Below are positions 22,359 through 32,544 of a stretch of 64,000 nucleotides of DNA, piece by piece; within the stretch, counting starts at the first letter, position 1; every line of letters starts with the position of its first letter. This DNA comes from Quercus robur (Eukaryota > Streptophyta > Magnoliopsida > Fagales > Fagaceae), in contig NC_065543.1 of assembly GCF_932294415.1 (NCBI RefSeq), forward strand, positions 30,275,530-30,339,529, given 5' to 3'. The notes beneath the pieces were generated by a model, which was not told where the DNA came from, made no database searches, and saw only the letters and a program-made list of their open reading frames with translations. A program made the position numbers and the translations under genes.

Positions 22359-22611
22359 AAGTGTTTGGATAGAAATTATTATTGCGTTTGGCATTTGCTT
22401 TTTGTTCCTTTTTTTTCTTTTTTCTTTTTTTTTTTCACGCTTTTCAGCTTTTAGAGACAAGTTTTACTGTTCATGCACTATTTATGTACTGTTCACGCAC
22501 TGTTCATAGGACTCATAACCACTTTATTCAAAAAAAATATTAAAAATTATTTTGCTATAATATTTTCAGTTTTCAATTTCAGTAAAAATAAGTTGTATTC
22601 AAACGAACCCT
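22359..22611. mobile_element. MITE with GTGTTTGGATA-type ends
   Basis: The left end AAGTGTTTGGATAGAAATTA and the right end, read inward, AGGGTTCGTTTGAATACAACTT are similar. The interior has the ACTGTTCATGCACTATTTATG..CTGTTCACGCACTGTTCAT repeats. A related copy in the other direction lies at about 27635-27868. The target site is unclear. Confidence 0.5.
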
Positions 22612-22779
22612 ATAAATAATAAGTTTACGTAAAAGTGAAACAAATACTCACAACATAATTTTAACTTTTTAATTAGTACTAGAATTATACTACACAAAAC
22701 CCATTAGTGTGCAAACCAATGACACAAGCCCCTAGATCTGAAGGTTTATCCCCATGTCGTTGTTGACAACGACCTGGCA

Positions 22780-22913
22780 TCAATAAAAGTTGCTATTGCT
22801 TCGTGGAATGCTAAGGAATAAAAGAGGGCTTTGGCTTTGGGTGCCAAGAAGGGTAAATGTCAAGCCCTCTTTTATTCCTTAGCATTCCACGAAGCAATAG
22901 CAATTTTTATTGA
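22780..22913 (+). ncRNA. long near-perfect hairpin, possible small-RNA precursor
   Basis: Left arm 22780-22831 pairs with right arm 22862-22913: 52 bp with a single non-Watson-Crick position, which is a G-U pair when transcribed from the plus strand. The loop is 30 nt. Outside the arms the pairing stops. No ORF crosses it. Such a fold could be a young MIRNA or siRNA hairpin, or the joined ends of an inverted duplication. The structure is certain; the function is inference. Confidence 0.5.
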
Positions 22914-23067
22914 CCTTGTAGGAGGAAAATATAGAGAAAAGGGAAGATGATATAGAGACGCAAGAAACAAGGAGTGTCACCGTTGACAAGGAGAATTGGC
23001 AGTAATGAGAAGGTGAACGGCAATGACAAAGGAAGCTCACAGAGGAGCATAGCCATGAGGGCAAAAC

Positions 23068-23604
23068 CATGGTAGTCAACATTGTATCAAATGTTGTTTC
23101 GATTTGGTTAGGTTAATAAAATATTTCAGTACCAATTAATACCAATGTACTCTTTCACGATAATCACTAATATATATAAAGTCTTTAAAATTTTAAGTCT
23201 GTCTCACCTAGGGGTAACCTTGGCAGTTAAATCTATGTATCACTTGGAGGTAGGCTTGGGTGGAAAAATCAAAGGGGAAAGGATTGTAAAAGTAAAACAT
23301 AAAATAAGAAACAAATGAAGAAGAGGAAGAAGAAAGAGGAGAGGAGCAATGTGAGGGCAAGATGAAGTAGAGGATGGTGCGATCAGCAACGTGGCGGCAA
23401 CCAAGGATATTATGGTGAGTGACAAATTTTATTTTATTTTGGTTTAGATTTACCGGTAGAAATAGTCAGTTTTTCCCAAAAAGGCTGATTCAATTCCATA
23501 TTGAACAAAATTCGAAGTTGTACATTTTGTAGGTATTTTTGAATCGATTTACCTACTAGTAATAAATTAAATACCGAACAGTACAATACGGTCTCAACTA
23601 CCTT
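23068..23604. mobile_element. possible hAT-like MITE
   Basis: The left end CATGGTAGTCAACATTGTATC and the right end, read inward, CAAGGTAGTTGAGACCGTATTG are similar inverted repeats. The inside has mirrored ATTTCAGTACC / AAATACCGAAC-type blocks and a purine-rich middle (23270-23420). No clear target duplication. No protein; the ORF at 23240-23425 is low complexity. Confidence 0.4.
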
Positions 23605-23944
23605 GGTCTACAGAATTCTTTCAAGAAAATAAGAGAAAAGGATAGTAAAAAAGGAAAAAAAAAAACTTTAAACAATTTTTAAAATTTTCTTATAACATTT
23701 TAATTTAAAAATAGCATTTTGTATCTAGTTAATTAATCAGAATATAAGGAGAGGACCAATTTGATATATATTTTTAATATAGGGATTAAAATTTTCAAAT
23801 TAAAACATTAGTTAGTTTAATTTTGACTTCATTTTATTTAATTAATAATTTAACAACAAACCAATTAAAATTTTGAAAACCCTACCATATATAAAATTAT
23901 CGCAAAAAATAAAGATATTTATGTAATATGTTCTTTCTATGCTA

Positions 23945-24240
23945 AACCTGTTTATGCTCTTGTATGGCTTAATTAAGAATCATACATAAATTCAATAAAA
24001 TATTTAAATTGTAAATATATAAATAAATAAACTTATTTTGAAGGCAAAATTATATGTAAAAGAAAAAAAATACCTTATTTTCTGTTAATAATAAATATAC
24101 ATCATGTAAGTCTAAAGTTTTATCAAAAACCAAATATAGATAATAAAATAATTTTAAACAATTAATAATTTTCATTTTAAATATCTTGAAAGTTTGTCAA
24201 TGAACTTCAACTCATTATATATCTTTATTTTTACTAGAGT
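23945..24240. repeat. dispersed AT-rich repeat, copy 1
   Basis: Shares blocks with 53045-53345 in the same order: GTATGGCTTAAT.AAGAATCA.ATA, AAGT.TTTATCAAAAACCAAA, AATAAA.TAATTTTAAA and TTTAAATATCTTGAAAGTTTG. Termini are not defined; non-coding. Confidence 0.55.
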
Positions 24241-24458
24241 CCTTCTATGGGTATGAAAATCTCACAATACTTTAACAACAAACTGATATGTCAATCCACC
24301 ATAAATCAAAGTTAGATTAAAAAATACAAATAGACCTTTCTCAATTCAAAACAAGGTGGTTGTGTAAATATTGTGAGAATTTATTGTACCCGCAAAATTT
24401 TTCATTTAATTAATAAGAATAATTCAATTAAGAAAATATTTATAAGAACAAAAGAGAT

Positions 24459-24640
24459 ATTAATTGGTTCCAATTAACTCAACTAGTAAAGTTTCTTGTC
24501 ATCGAATAAGAAATTTAGGTTCAAAACCAATTTGTGTCTTAACATGATGATAAAATGCGATCATCATGAAACGAATGTCATACGTTTGAAAAACTATCGT
24601 GGGCAAATTGATATGACAAATTCTTATTGGTTCTCTCCTA
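24459..24640 (+). repeat. tRNA-derived SINE copy
   Basis: The head has AACTCAACTAGTAAAGT (A-box-like) and GGTTCAAAACC (B-box-like), 35-45 bp apart. A body follows with GATGATAAAATGCGATCATCATG and GTCATACGTTTGAAA, a layout I associate with plant SINEs. A related head lies at 54433-54490. No clean tail or target duplication found. Confidence 0.55.
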
Positions 24641-24785
24641 GGCCTACCATGAACATAATTTTTTTACTAAAAATTGCTAAAAATACAAACTATTTTATAA
24701 TATTTTTACAAACTACTTATGTGGTGAGTGTTTATTGATAAGTGAAAAAATGATGTTAACAGTAGGCTCATATGAGAACCAGTAA

Positions 24786-25413
24786 TAGCATTCACATCGG
24801 TTCGTGAAAAAATTCTTATCTATTTTAGCATATGAACTTTTTTTTTTTTTTTGATTTTATATACTGACTTTTCAAAACCCCACATCAGATTATCTATTTT
24901 ATATTATATTTAATAAAATATCAATTTTTCATTTTTTTTAAAATTATTTCTCTTTTTTCATACACAACAATTAATATCCACTCTCTTCCTTTATTCTCAA
25001 GATATATAAAAAAAGATTAAACAACTAAATACAAAAATGAATAGTGTTAGTGTAAATTTAGACGGTTACTATAGCAAACATGTAAATTTACACTATTTTC
25101 CTTCATCATCGAGATATATAAAGAAAGATTAAACAACTAAATACAAAATGATCAATATTAGTGTAAATTCAGATGGTTATTGTAGCAAACATGTAATTTA
25201 CACTTTTTTCCTTCATTCTCAAGATATATAAAAAAAGATTAAACAACTAAATACAAAAATAAAGTGTCAGTGTAAATTTAGACGGTTACTGTAGTAAACA
25301 TGTAAATTCACACAATTATCACAATTATACACAAATTAAAATGAGTTATTTTTAGGCAAAATTGTGTAAATTTTACACATTTTTCTATCATACACGGACT
25401 AATGTGAATGTTC
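24786..25413. mobile_element. Tourist-like MITE with triplicated interior
   Basis: Bordered by TAA at 24783-24785 and 25414-25416. The left end TAGCATTCACATCGGTTCGTG and the right end, read inward, GAACATTCACATTAGTCCGTG are inverted repeats of the GAGCATT family. Inside, a unit of about 118 bp (GAGATATATAAAGAAAGATT..ATGTAAATTTACAC) is repeated three times in tandem at about 24985-25320. It interrupts an older foldback sequence at 24660-25470. Confidence 0.78.
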
Positions 25414-25489
25414 TAAGAATTTTACCATTTCAACAATTTGTAAAAATATTGAAAAATCATTTTTTTTTCCTTACTAATAACCATTCCTC

Positions 25490-26044
25490 ATGTTTAAAAG
25501 TGCTCAAACCCAGCTAACTGTTCAGCCAAGGCAGCAACCGAATGGAGAGGTATGGCAACCACCACCATCAGAAGCGTACAAACTCAACTTTGATGCAGCA
25601 TTATTTTCAGACTTAGGCAGAATAGGAATTGGAGCAGTTATTCGAAATGAAAAGGGAGAGGTAATGGCTGCTATGACTGCTTGTGGATCGGCTATATATA
25701 CCAGTGAAGAAGCAGAGTTACTCGCTTGCCGGAGAGCCTTAGAATTTGCTGTGGATGCAGGTTTTTATAAGTTGATCATTGAAGGTGATAACAGTAATGT
25801 TACTCACGTTATTTCTTCTTCTGCAGAAAATAATTCGCTTTTTGGTAACATTGTGGATGATATTCGCCATTTGATAAGGGGATTGCATTGGTCTGCTGTT
25901 TGTTGTATTAGGAGGGGTGAGAATAGGGTAGCACATGCCTTGGCTCAACATGCTAGATTTTCACTGGATGAGGATTTGTACTGGATGGAGGATTCTCCCC
26001 CACCCGCCATGGATGCTTTGTATCATGATATATTATCCATTTAA
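25490..26044 (+). pseudogene. LINE ORF2 C-terminal RNase H fragment (open frame)
   Basis: A 184-residue open frame holding a plant LINE RNase H domain (RVT_3 type): LNFDAALFSD with the first Asp (about residue 35), IGAVIRNEKGEVMAAM, SEEAELLACRRALEFAVDAG with the Glu, LIIEGDNSNV with the second Asp and ENRVAHALAQHA near the C-terminus. This enzyme removes RNA from RNA-DNA hybrids after reverse transcription. The ATG at 25490 lies in the duplicated target sequence, not in the LINE, so the apparent start arose by insertion. Endonuclease and RT are missing because of 5' truncation. No host function is implied. Confidence 0.88.
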
Positions 26045-26079
26045 ATGAATGAATATCCCTCTTTCAAAAAAAAAAAAAT
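25495..26079 (+). mobile_element. 5'-truncated LINE with 17 bp target duplication
   Basis: A 17 bp sequence beginning TAACCATTCC is found unchanged on both sides (25478-25494 and 26080-26096). The insert ends in an A run (26066-26078). Only the RNase H end of a LINE ORF2 is present (585 bp). The perfect duplication and open frame suggest a fairly recent insertion, perhaps younger than the LINE at 18629. Confidence 0.92.
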
Positions 26080-26096
26080 TAACCATTCCTCATGTT

Positions 26097-26290
26097 AATA
26101 ATTTCTAAAATATTTTTGTGAAATTATCATTTCCCAAAATAAAAATTCTTCGTCTCAAAAAAAATCTGTCAGTGGTACTATTCTGAAAACAAAATAAGCT
26201 TTCATAAAAAAAAAAAAAATAATAAATAAATAAATAAATAAATAAAAATAAGGGGCGTGTGGGGGCCAAAAATAAATACGAACGTCCTAG
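26097..26290. other. AT-rich upstream region of the CML gene
   Basis: A tracts, TAAATAAATAAA repeats (26218-26248) and a GC-richer patch from 26252. No gene. Confidence 0.5.
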
Positions 26291-26294
26291 TCAT

Positions 26295-26327
26295 ACGCGG
26301 CTTATCTGTCAAACTTGGTCTATAAAT
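26295..26327 (+). promoter_or_regulatory. CML promoter: CGCG box and TATA box
   Basis: TATAAAT at 26321-26327, about 125 bp before the ATG, is a good plant TATA box. ACGCGG at 26295-26300 fits the CGCG box (VCGCGB) bound by CAMTA calmodulin-binding transcription factors. Start of transcription is expected near 26350. Confidence 0.6.
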
Positions 26328-26449
26328 GAACAATAACCGCTCCCATTTCTCTCCGTAATAGATTTCTCATTTCTGTTTCTGATTTCTCTCTCAAAATTCA
26401 CGTTGTACTCGCTCTCAAATCTCAATAACCAAACCAAACCCCCAAAAAC

Positions 26450-26989
26450 ATGGCAACCAATTCAGCCCCATTGAACTCTTCATCAACCCAAAACAAATCA
26501 TCACCATCACCATCATCCCTCTCTATCCAGAGCAAGGAAGAAGTCGAGAAAGTCTTCAACCGCTTCGACACCAACGGCGACGGCAAGATCTCCGTAACGG
26601 AGCTCGGCGCCGTCTTCAGCTCCCTCGGCTCCTCCTTCTCCGACGAAGACGAGCTCCGCCGCATCATGGACGAGCTCGACTCCGACCAGGACGGCTTCAT
26701 TTCCCTGACCGAGTTCGCCGCCTTCTGCAGCTCCAGCTCCGCAGAAGACGGCGGACTCTCCGAGCTCCGCGACGCGTTCAAGCTCTACGATCAGGACCAG
26801 AACGGCCTCATCTCCGCCTCCGAGCTCCACCTCGTCCTCAACCGTTTGGGCATGAATTGCTCCGTCGAAGATTGCCACCGGATGATCCGATCCGTCGATT
26901 CTGATGGCGATGGAAATGTCAACTTCGAGGAGTTCCAGAAGATGATGACCACCGCCAACGCCAATAACAGCAACGCCTCGCCGCTCTAG
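26450..26989 (+). CDS. calmodulin-like protein with four EF-hands
   Basis: A Ca2+ sensor of 179 residues, intronless, as is common for plant CML genes. It has a Ser/Asn-rich N-terminal extension (residues 1-28), then two EF-hand pairs. The 12-residue loops are [12 protein letters not shown] (40-51), [12 protein letters not shown] (77-88), [12 protein letters not shown] (114-125) and [12 protein letters not shown] (150-161). All have Asp at position 1, Gly at 6 and Glu at 12, so all four should bind Ca2+. The third/fourth-loop region ([23 protein letters not shown]) is closest to the CML25/26/27 subgroup. On Ca2+ binding it would expose hydrophobic patches and bind target proteins; it is probably cytosolic or nuclear. 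The start follows AAAACATGGC, a good plant context. The coding region is much richer in GC than its flanks. No disabling changes are seen. Confidence 0.95.
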   Translation: MATNSAPLNSSSTQNKSSPSPSSLSIQSKEEVEKVFNRFDTNGDGKISVTELGAVFSSLGSSFSDEDELRRIMDELDSDQDGFISLTEFAAFCSSSSAEDGGLSELRDAFKLYDQDQNGLISASELHLVLNRLGMNCSVEDCHRMIRSVDSDGDGNVNFEEFQKMMTTANANNSNASPL

Positions 26990-27634
26990 GTTTTCATTTT
27001 CTCTTTTTCTGATCCATTTTCCTCGTAATTGTCAAATGCCAATCTTGCGGTTGTGGTTGTTAATCTGTAGTATTAATAACGACTTCGTTAATTACTGCTT
27101 GTTTCTAGGTAAAATGTTACTTTCTCGGGCAAATATGGAAGAATTTCTCTAAATTTCGTTTTTTTTTTCTTTATTTTTGTTTATTAATTAAAGTAACTTT
27201 CTTAATTTCATTTTAGTTTATTTGTGAAAAATATTTTTCAATCATTAATTAAATTTTTTTAATTTAAAAATTTTGAAGAAAAATTTATAAAATTAAAAAA
27301 TTAACCACAGTATATAATGAAAAATTTTTAATTGAATATAAATTTGAAAGTTAGGGTTTAAAATTGAAAAAAGTAAAATTAAAAAATTGAAATAAATCTA
27401 GAAAAAACTTAAAAGAATTTGTAGAAAAAATAAAATAATATAAAACGGTTTGACTGAGAAATAGATGGTCAGAAAATTTTAATTTATATGTATATATATA
27501 TATATATATATTATATGCAATGTAAACAACGAGTGGTTGTCCTATTGAGGGGGGGGGGGGGGGGGGGGACCAGTAACGTTTATAAGTTTCTATTATTAGA
27601 ATTTATTAGGTTTTAAATGTATGAATAGTTGAAT
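26990..27634. other. CML 3' region and AT-rich spacer
   Basis: The 3' UTR probably ends within about 120 bp; no canonical AATAAA is obvious. Beyond it lies very AT-rich sequence with (TA)n at 27489-27511 and a run of about 20 G at 27549-27568. No gene. Confidence 0.5.
27549..27568 (+). repeat. poly(G) run
   Basis: About twenty G in a row, able to form G-quadruplex-like structure and prone to sequencing or assembly error. Confidence 0.85.
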
Positions 27635-27868
27635 AGGGCTGTGAGATCTATTTTTAATGAAAAAATTGATAAAAAAAGAAATTTATGAATTCATAAACAG
27701 TGCATGAATATACTATTCACAAAAAAGGGTCAAAAGTTGTGGATAGCACATGAACAGTAGCTGCTTGCTGGGAAAATGCGTGAAAAAAAAAAAAAAAAGA
27801 AAGAAAGAAAAAAAAGAGGGGAAATGCATGAAACTAAACACAGCAACGCAACGTGTATCCAAACTTTA
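27635..27868. mobile_element. MITE related to the one at 22359
   Basis: The right end ACGTGTATCCAAACT is the inverse of a GTTTGGATA terminus. The interior has ACAGTGCATGAATATACTATTCAC and GAACAGTAGC, as in the other copy. The left end is poorly defined. Confidence 0.4.
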
Positions 27869-27917
27869 CTATAGAATAAATAAAGACTGAATTCAGTGAA
27901 TTGGGGTGTAGTGGTTA

Positions 27918-28009
27918 ATGAAGTTAATGCTTGAATCTGATGCGTCAAACAGAGTTAGCGATGATGAAGTTAATGCTTGAATCTGATGCGTCAAACAGAG
28001 TTAGCGATG
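27918..28009 (+). repeat. 46 bp exact tandem duplication
   Basis: The unit ATGAAGTTAATGCTTGAATC..CAAACAGAGTTAGCGATG occurs twice without change (27918-27963, 27964-28009). The matching place in segment B (38470-38512) has one diverged copy, so the duplication arose after the segments split. Confidence 0.9.
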
Positions 28010-28555
28010 ACTGTGATTTGGTTCTGGAATCTTGTAAATCTAAAAGCCTATAGTCTATAGGGATGCTGCTTCTTCTTTTTGAAAGTGCGTGGGTGGCAGG
28101 GGCGGTGCCACCTTAATGTCAGGGTAGGACAACCCTGATCTGAATTTTTTTTTTTTTTTTTTATATAATAATTAAAATTTTTTATTTGTCTGTCTGATTA
28201 TTTGGTTGTGTACATTGAAAGAGATGTAGTTTGTAGTATTGATAATGAGACTATCATGCAACGACTTCAAAATATGAAAACTCGTAGAAAGCAATTGTAA
28301 ATTTTATGTATTTATGTGTTTTTTTATTAGATTGTATAAATTATACTTCTTAAGGAACTTCCTAAAAAAATTCTTGAAGCTGCCACCACCATTGGTCCCG
28401 ACAATTTTTCTATTCAGTTATCATCAACTTTTGAGTCAAATAGTGTTTATTTAGGTTTGTCTTCTAGTTAAGTGAAGAAATTTTAATTTTTTGGTTTACT
28501 TTGCATGATTTTTTTTTTTCAATAATTTGAGGAAGAGAGAATTGAACTAAAAAAA
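28010..28555. other. duplicated spacer with a ~300 bp insertion
   Basis: Part of copy A. Between about 28097 and 28395 there is sequence absent from copy B. It starts CAGGGGCGGTGCCACC, a start often seen at hAT (Tip100-like) ends, and ends near GCTGCCACCACCATTGG. No gene. Confidence 0.4.
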
Positions 28556-29140
28556 GTAGGGGTTCATCAAACCGCAAAAATTGTACTAAAATCACTGGTA
28601 AATGACATAATCGCACTGCACCGTAAGTAACATTGCACCACTCCGCATGGTGCAGTGTAGTTTGTGGTTTTATAATAAGAAAGATGCACAAACCGCACTC
28701 ACCGCACCCTCTCTATATATTAATATATTCATTTTTTAATATTAGATATATTATTAATAGTTTAATAACCTTATTTTTTTTAATAGTTTAATAATTCTAG
28801 CAAGTGTTGATTAGGAAAGCCGGTCAAAAATAAAGAAAACTAGCTCGGTAGTTTAAAACTTGGTTCAAAATAAAGGGAAAAATCATTTTTGGGCTGGGCA
28901 AGAAAAGCCCAAAATTTGAAAAATATATCGGCTTCAAACTGCATTTTTATATACCACACCGCATATGTGACCGCAAAAATGAGGTGCAGTGCGGTTATGA
29001 TTTTGGCTAAATTTTAAATCGTACAACACCACATATGTGATCGCAAAAATGAGGTGTGGTGTGGTTATGATAACTGCACCGCAAAGTGCAGTGTTAAAAA
29101 TGGTCTAAAACCGTATCGCATTGTACCGCGAACATCCTTA
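28556..29140. mobile_element. hAT-like MITE
   Basis: Both sides carry TAAAAAAA (28548-28555 and 29141-29148), an 8 bp target duplication as hAT elements make. The left end GTAGGGGTTCATCAAACCGCA is mirrored by a right end that reads TAAGGATGTTCGCGG inward. The interior has mirrored GTGCGGT / ACCGCAC blocks. No ORF; absent from copy B. The A-run makes the target duplication less diagnostic. Confidence 0.6.
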
Positions 29141-29177
29141 TAAAAAAATGTAGAACTTAAGCTAACAAAAAAAACTA

Positions 29178-29566
29178 GGGTAAATTGCAAAGTACTTACC
29201 TAAAATTTGGGGGTGTTTAGATTTTATATCCTGAAGTTTTAGAATTTGGAATTTACCCTCTAAAGTTTGGGTGTTTGAATTTTACACCTTAACGTTTTAG
29301 AATTTAAATTTTACCCCCTAAAGTTTACAGGTGTTTGAATTTTACGTTCCCAAATTCTGAAACTTTAGGGTGTAAAATTTTAATACCCCCAAACTTTAGG
29401 GATGTAATATCCAAACATCCCTAAAATTTAGGGGGTAAAATCCAAATTCTAAAACTTTAGGGTGTAAAATCCAAATATCCCCAAATTTTGGGGGTAAAAT
29501 CCAAATTCTAAAACTTTAGGGTGTAAAATCCAAAGAAACTTTAGAGGTGTAATTTGCAATTTACCC
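29178..29566. mobile_element. Mutator-like foldback MITE
   Basis: The ends GGGTAAATTGCAAAG and AATTTGCAATTTACCC are inverted repeats. The flanks share AAAAACTA (29170-29177, 29567-29574). The left half repeats a unit of about 60 bp (TTTAGAATTT..TTTACCC..AAAGTTTGGG) and the right half the inverse unit, so the 389 bp element folds along its whole length. Non-coding. Confidence 0.75.
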
Positions 29567-29919
29567 AAAAACTATTGACTCATGGTTTTAATTTTGAAAT
29601 TTCTTCGATTTCTTTTTTATTTTGAATTGAATTCTAGATCGTAATATAAATGGTTCACAGGGAGGATGTGACAAGATTACCAAAAATCATATGTTGGATC
29701 GATTTCATAGCCAACTATTTAAATGTGCTTGCTTTTAAAAAAAGAAAGAATAGGTATTTGAAAAACCAGCTACTCGAATTTCCTCAATTGTGTTAGGAAA
29801 ATATTAACAGGATAATACAAAATATTTTTTCCTTTTTCTTTTTTTAGAAAAAGTGGGGTGATTCAAGCAAAATAATAACTTTTGCTTTAACCCAATTGTA
29901 GCTGCCACAACAAAAGTCT

Positions 29920-30000
29920 TGTAACTCAATTGGTTATCACTTCTTGATTTTTTAAATGAAGACATTCTTTGGTCAAATCTCGTCTTTCAACTTTTGAATT
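29920..30000 (+). repeat. tRNA-like SINE fragment
   Basis: TAACTCAATTGGTTATC resembles an A box and GGTCAAATCTC, about 40 bp on, a B box. No body or tail can be delimited. Confidence 0.35.
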
Positions 30001-30014
30001 ATCCAAAAAATTAA

Positions 30015-30789
30015 TGTAAGGACTCGATTGGTAACGATCCAAAATGATATTGGGTTCGCACGTAAACAGGCCCAAACAATATAATTTGTAGAGCGTGGGT
30101 ATTAAGAACTAGATTAACTTTTGTAGAGTGAAAAGTTTCACCCTCACGTATATTGATGGCTCAAAGCTGGCACAACAATCGGTTTTTTCTTCTTGTAATC
30201 GATACAGTCCTTTTGCTTTTTTACGTTCTTCTTCTTTAGTCTTTTCTTCTCTTTTTTTATCTTCTGATCCTTTTCTGCATGTTCTTCTTTCAGTTTATAT
30301 ACCCCCCTCTGTGTTCCATCCTCACCACACACGTGTAGGTTGGGTTCGGGGGATTTCTTTCTATCCCATCTAGCGCCTCCTGGAACTTCCTACAGCTGCC
30401 TCCTTACTGTTCAGGTATCACCTCCACATTAATGCGGCCAGAGAGTTGGTTGAGAGGTAATTAATGCAGAGGCAGCCGTAGTTATAGATATTTGTTTGCC
30501 TTTTCTTTCTTACCCTTGGTCTGCTATCCTATCTTCAGTGGTGACATAATTCCGAGATCCGGTTGTAACAAGACCGCGTCTTGATCGTCCTCGAACGCAT
30601 ACTGCCAAGGGGTATAGCGTCCTCGGACGAACACAGAACTCTACTTTCGTGATATTGACTACCACCCCCCTCTCGGCAATTACCCTTATGACCTGACTTG
30701 GGCCTCCTCGGACGGGTACGTATCCTTGGATGGGCCACGGGCCCAACGATCCTGACCTTAATGGGCCTGTTGACTGATTGACCCCCACA
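30015..30789 (+). mobile_element. solo LTR with 5 bp target duplication
   Basis: A 775 bp sequence starting TGTAAGG and ending CCCCACA, flanked by ATTAA on both sides (30010-30014 and 30790-30794). It has a TATA sequence (TTTATATACC, about 30293-30302) and no coding frame. The matching place in segment B lacks it. A single LTR with intact TSD is what remains after recombination between the two LTRs of a full element. The GC-richer 3' part (CTCCTCGGACGG) fits a gypsy-type LTR, but the class cannot be proved from an LTR alone. Confidence 0.85.
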
Positions 30790-30794
30790 ATTAA

Positions 30795-31542
30795 TAATAA
30801 AGAAGGTTTAAAATGGAATATAATGTGAAGCATTATTTCCTCTTGATTGCTCTTCCTTGCTACTCTTAAGCATGCTTGCTGTTAATTGGCTATTTGCTTT
30901 TTTTTTTTTTTTTTTTTTTTTACAAGATAGAAATTCTACTCTATGCCAATTAAGTTACAAGCTTTTGGCATAAATGTTTCAAAATTATGTTTTAACAAAT
31001 AATTAGTTCATACAGTGTAAATACCCGATACATGTGATAAATAATTAACTATCAACATTTACTTTTTTTTTTTTTGGGGACGGGGTTCTTGAGACTTGCA
31101 CTTTGTAAAGTTTTCACCAATTCCTCTCTTTTTCCTTAATTATTTAGCAAAAGAAAAAGGAAGCTCTTTAAAGGGTCACTTGAGCTTTGTCTCACATTGT
31201 AGGGAGAGACTTAGATGTTAGCTTTATAAGTGCTTAAGCTACCTTGGGAGTTAGAGTACTCATTTTGAGGTATTTATAGGTGCTTAGGCTACCTTGTAAG
31301 TTAGAGTATTGTCTAAGCTACCTTCTTAACATTTTCATAGTGACATTTTTCAAAACTATTTTTTCCACTATTTGGTAAGACGGTAAATGAACTAAATTGT
31401 TCATGAACATCTTGAGCTTGGCTCAATAAAAGCCTTTTTATATTTGTATGGTTGAATTTTATTAACCATTTTGTTGGTTTTATTCCGTGCCAAATTTTCT
31501 TGTATTTTAGCAATTAGTAACCCTGTATTTAGGTGGGAATCA
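30795..31542. other. duplicated spacer (copy A)
   Basis: Matches segment B up to about 31380; after that the sequence is unassigned up to the LTR. T tracts at 30899-30920 and 31063-31075. No gene. Confidence 0.5.
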
Positions 31543-32542
31543 TGTAAGGGTAATGAGTGAGAGAATGTGAAGAAATGCTCAAGATTGTGCAAGGATGCAG
31601 AGACTCGCGACTGGACTCGCGGGTGACTCGCGACTACCAAACCGCCAAAGTTGGCACACTTGTGGAGCATGTAGGGGAGCTGAAGAGTCATGCCAGCTGT
31701 TGCACTACAAGACAAAAGTCCCAGGCTGGCTAGGCCGTTAACTTGCGGCTTGAACTCCTGACTCAACCCAGTCACAAGGCCAAGTCACTAGACCACCTTG
31801 TTTGGGAAAAACTGTTTTTTCACATTCCTTCTCACCCTACTATATATAGACCCTTATACCTGCGATATTCAGAGAGCTTCCAGAGAGAATTTTGAGAGAG
31901 AAACCCTAGAGAAAACAAGATTGATTCATCCATAATCTTCACTTAGAGACTCTTCAAATTCCTCTACTCTCTTCCTCTCCATTGTCAAATCTTTGAGAGG
32001 TACATTACCAAAACCTTTTCTCACCATACCCATATCTGTGAGAAGATCATTTGGTGTCTGGGAAGCAGTTAAAAAGGAATCAATTTCATATTGATTGATG
32101 CTATGGTCAAGTAGCGGAATCCGGTAAGCTAAAGAAGAAATAGGTTCGACGTAACCTCGTTGGAGTAGGAGCTTGGAGGGCTTAGGTACATTGGGTAGAT
32201 TAAGCTTGGAGTGTCTTTTGCTGTTCATGTGTTCCAACTACATTCTTTAGTGGATTGTTTACCGCTTGGAGGACGGCGGAGAGGTTTTATACCGAGGGCT
32301 TCAGTTTCATCTTCAATAACACATTGTTTGTTGTCCTTGTATTTGCATATCTCTTCCCTTAATCTTTTCCATTTAATTTATGCTGTGGATGCGATTTTAT
32401 TTGATTTAGATTGTTTATCAATTCTGTTTTAAGTTAAAGTTCATATTCTGCACATTAATTGTTTGACGTTAAGCTTGAATTGATAATTTGTAATTTGGGG
32501 GTCTAAACGTTCATAGTGATTTATACACTAATTGAACTTTCA
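31543..32542 (+). repeat. left LTR of the gag-only element
   Basis: Starts near TGTAAGGG and ends TTTCA just before the PBS. TATATATAG at 31841-31849 is the likely TATA box. Contains the tract ACTCGCGACT..ACTCGCGGG.GACTCGCGAC (31603-31635), whose CpGs are partly lost in the right copy. Confidence 0.85.
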
Positions 32543-32544
32543 AT

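Noticed and set aside
22879-23082. Minus-strand ORF of 67 codons (Ser/Cys/Val-rich)
   Set aside because: Starts inside the hairpin arm and has no recognisable domain; composition explains the open frame.
26422-26973. Long minus-strand ORFs opposite the calmodulin-like gene
   Set aside because: They are mirror frames of the GC-rich EF-hand gene; the plus frame has four perfect EF-hand loops.
30510-30833. Minus-strand ORF of 107 codons
   Set aside because: It lies in the solo LTR, runs over its border and has no protein family features.
31926-32237. Minus-strand ORFs in both LTRs (31926-32237, 34709-34969)
   Set aside because: They are conserved only because the LTRs are copies; frame and length differ between the two and no domain is seen.
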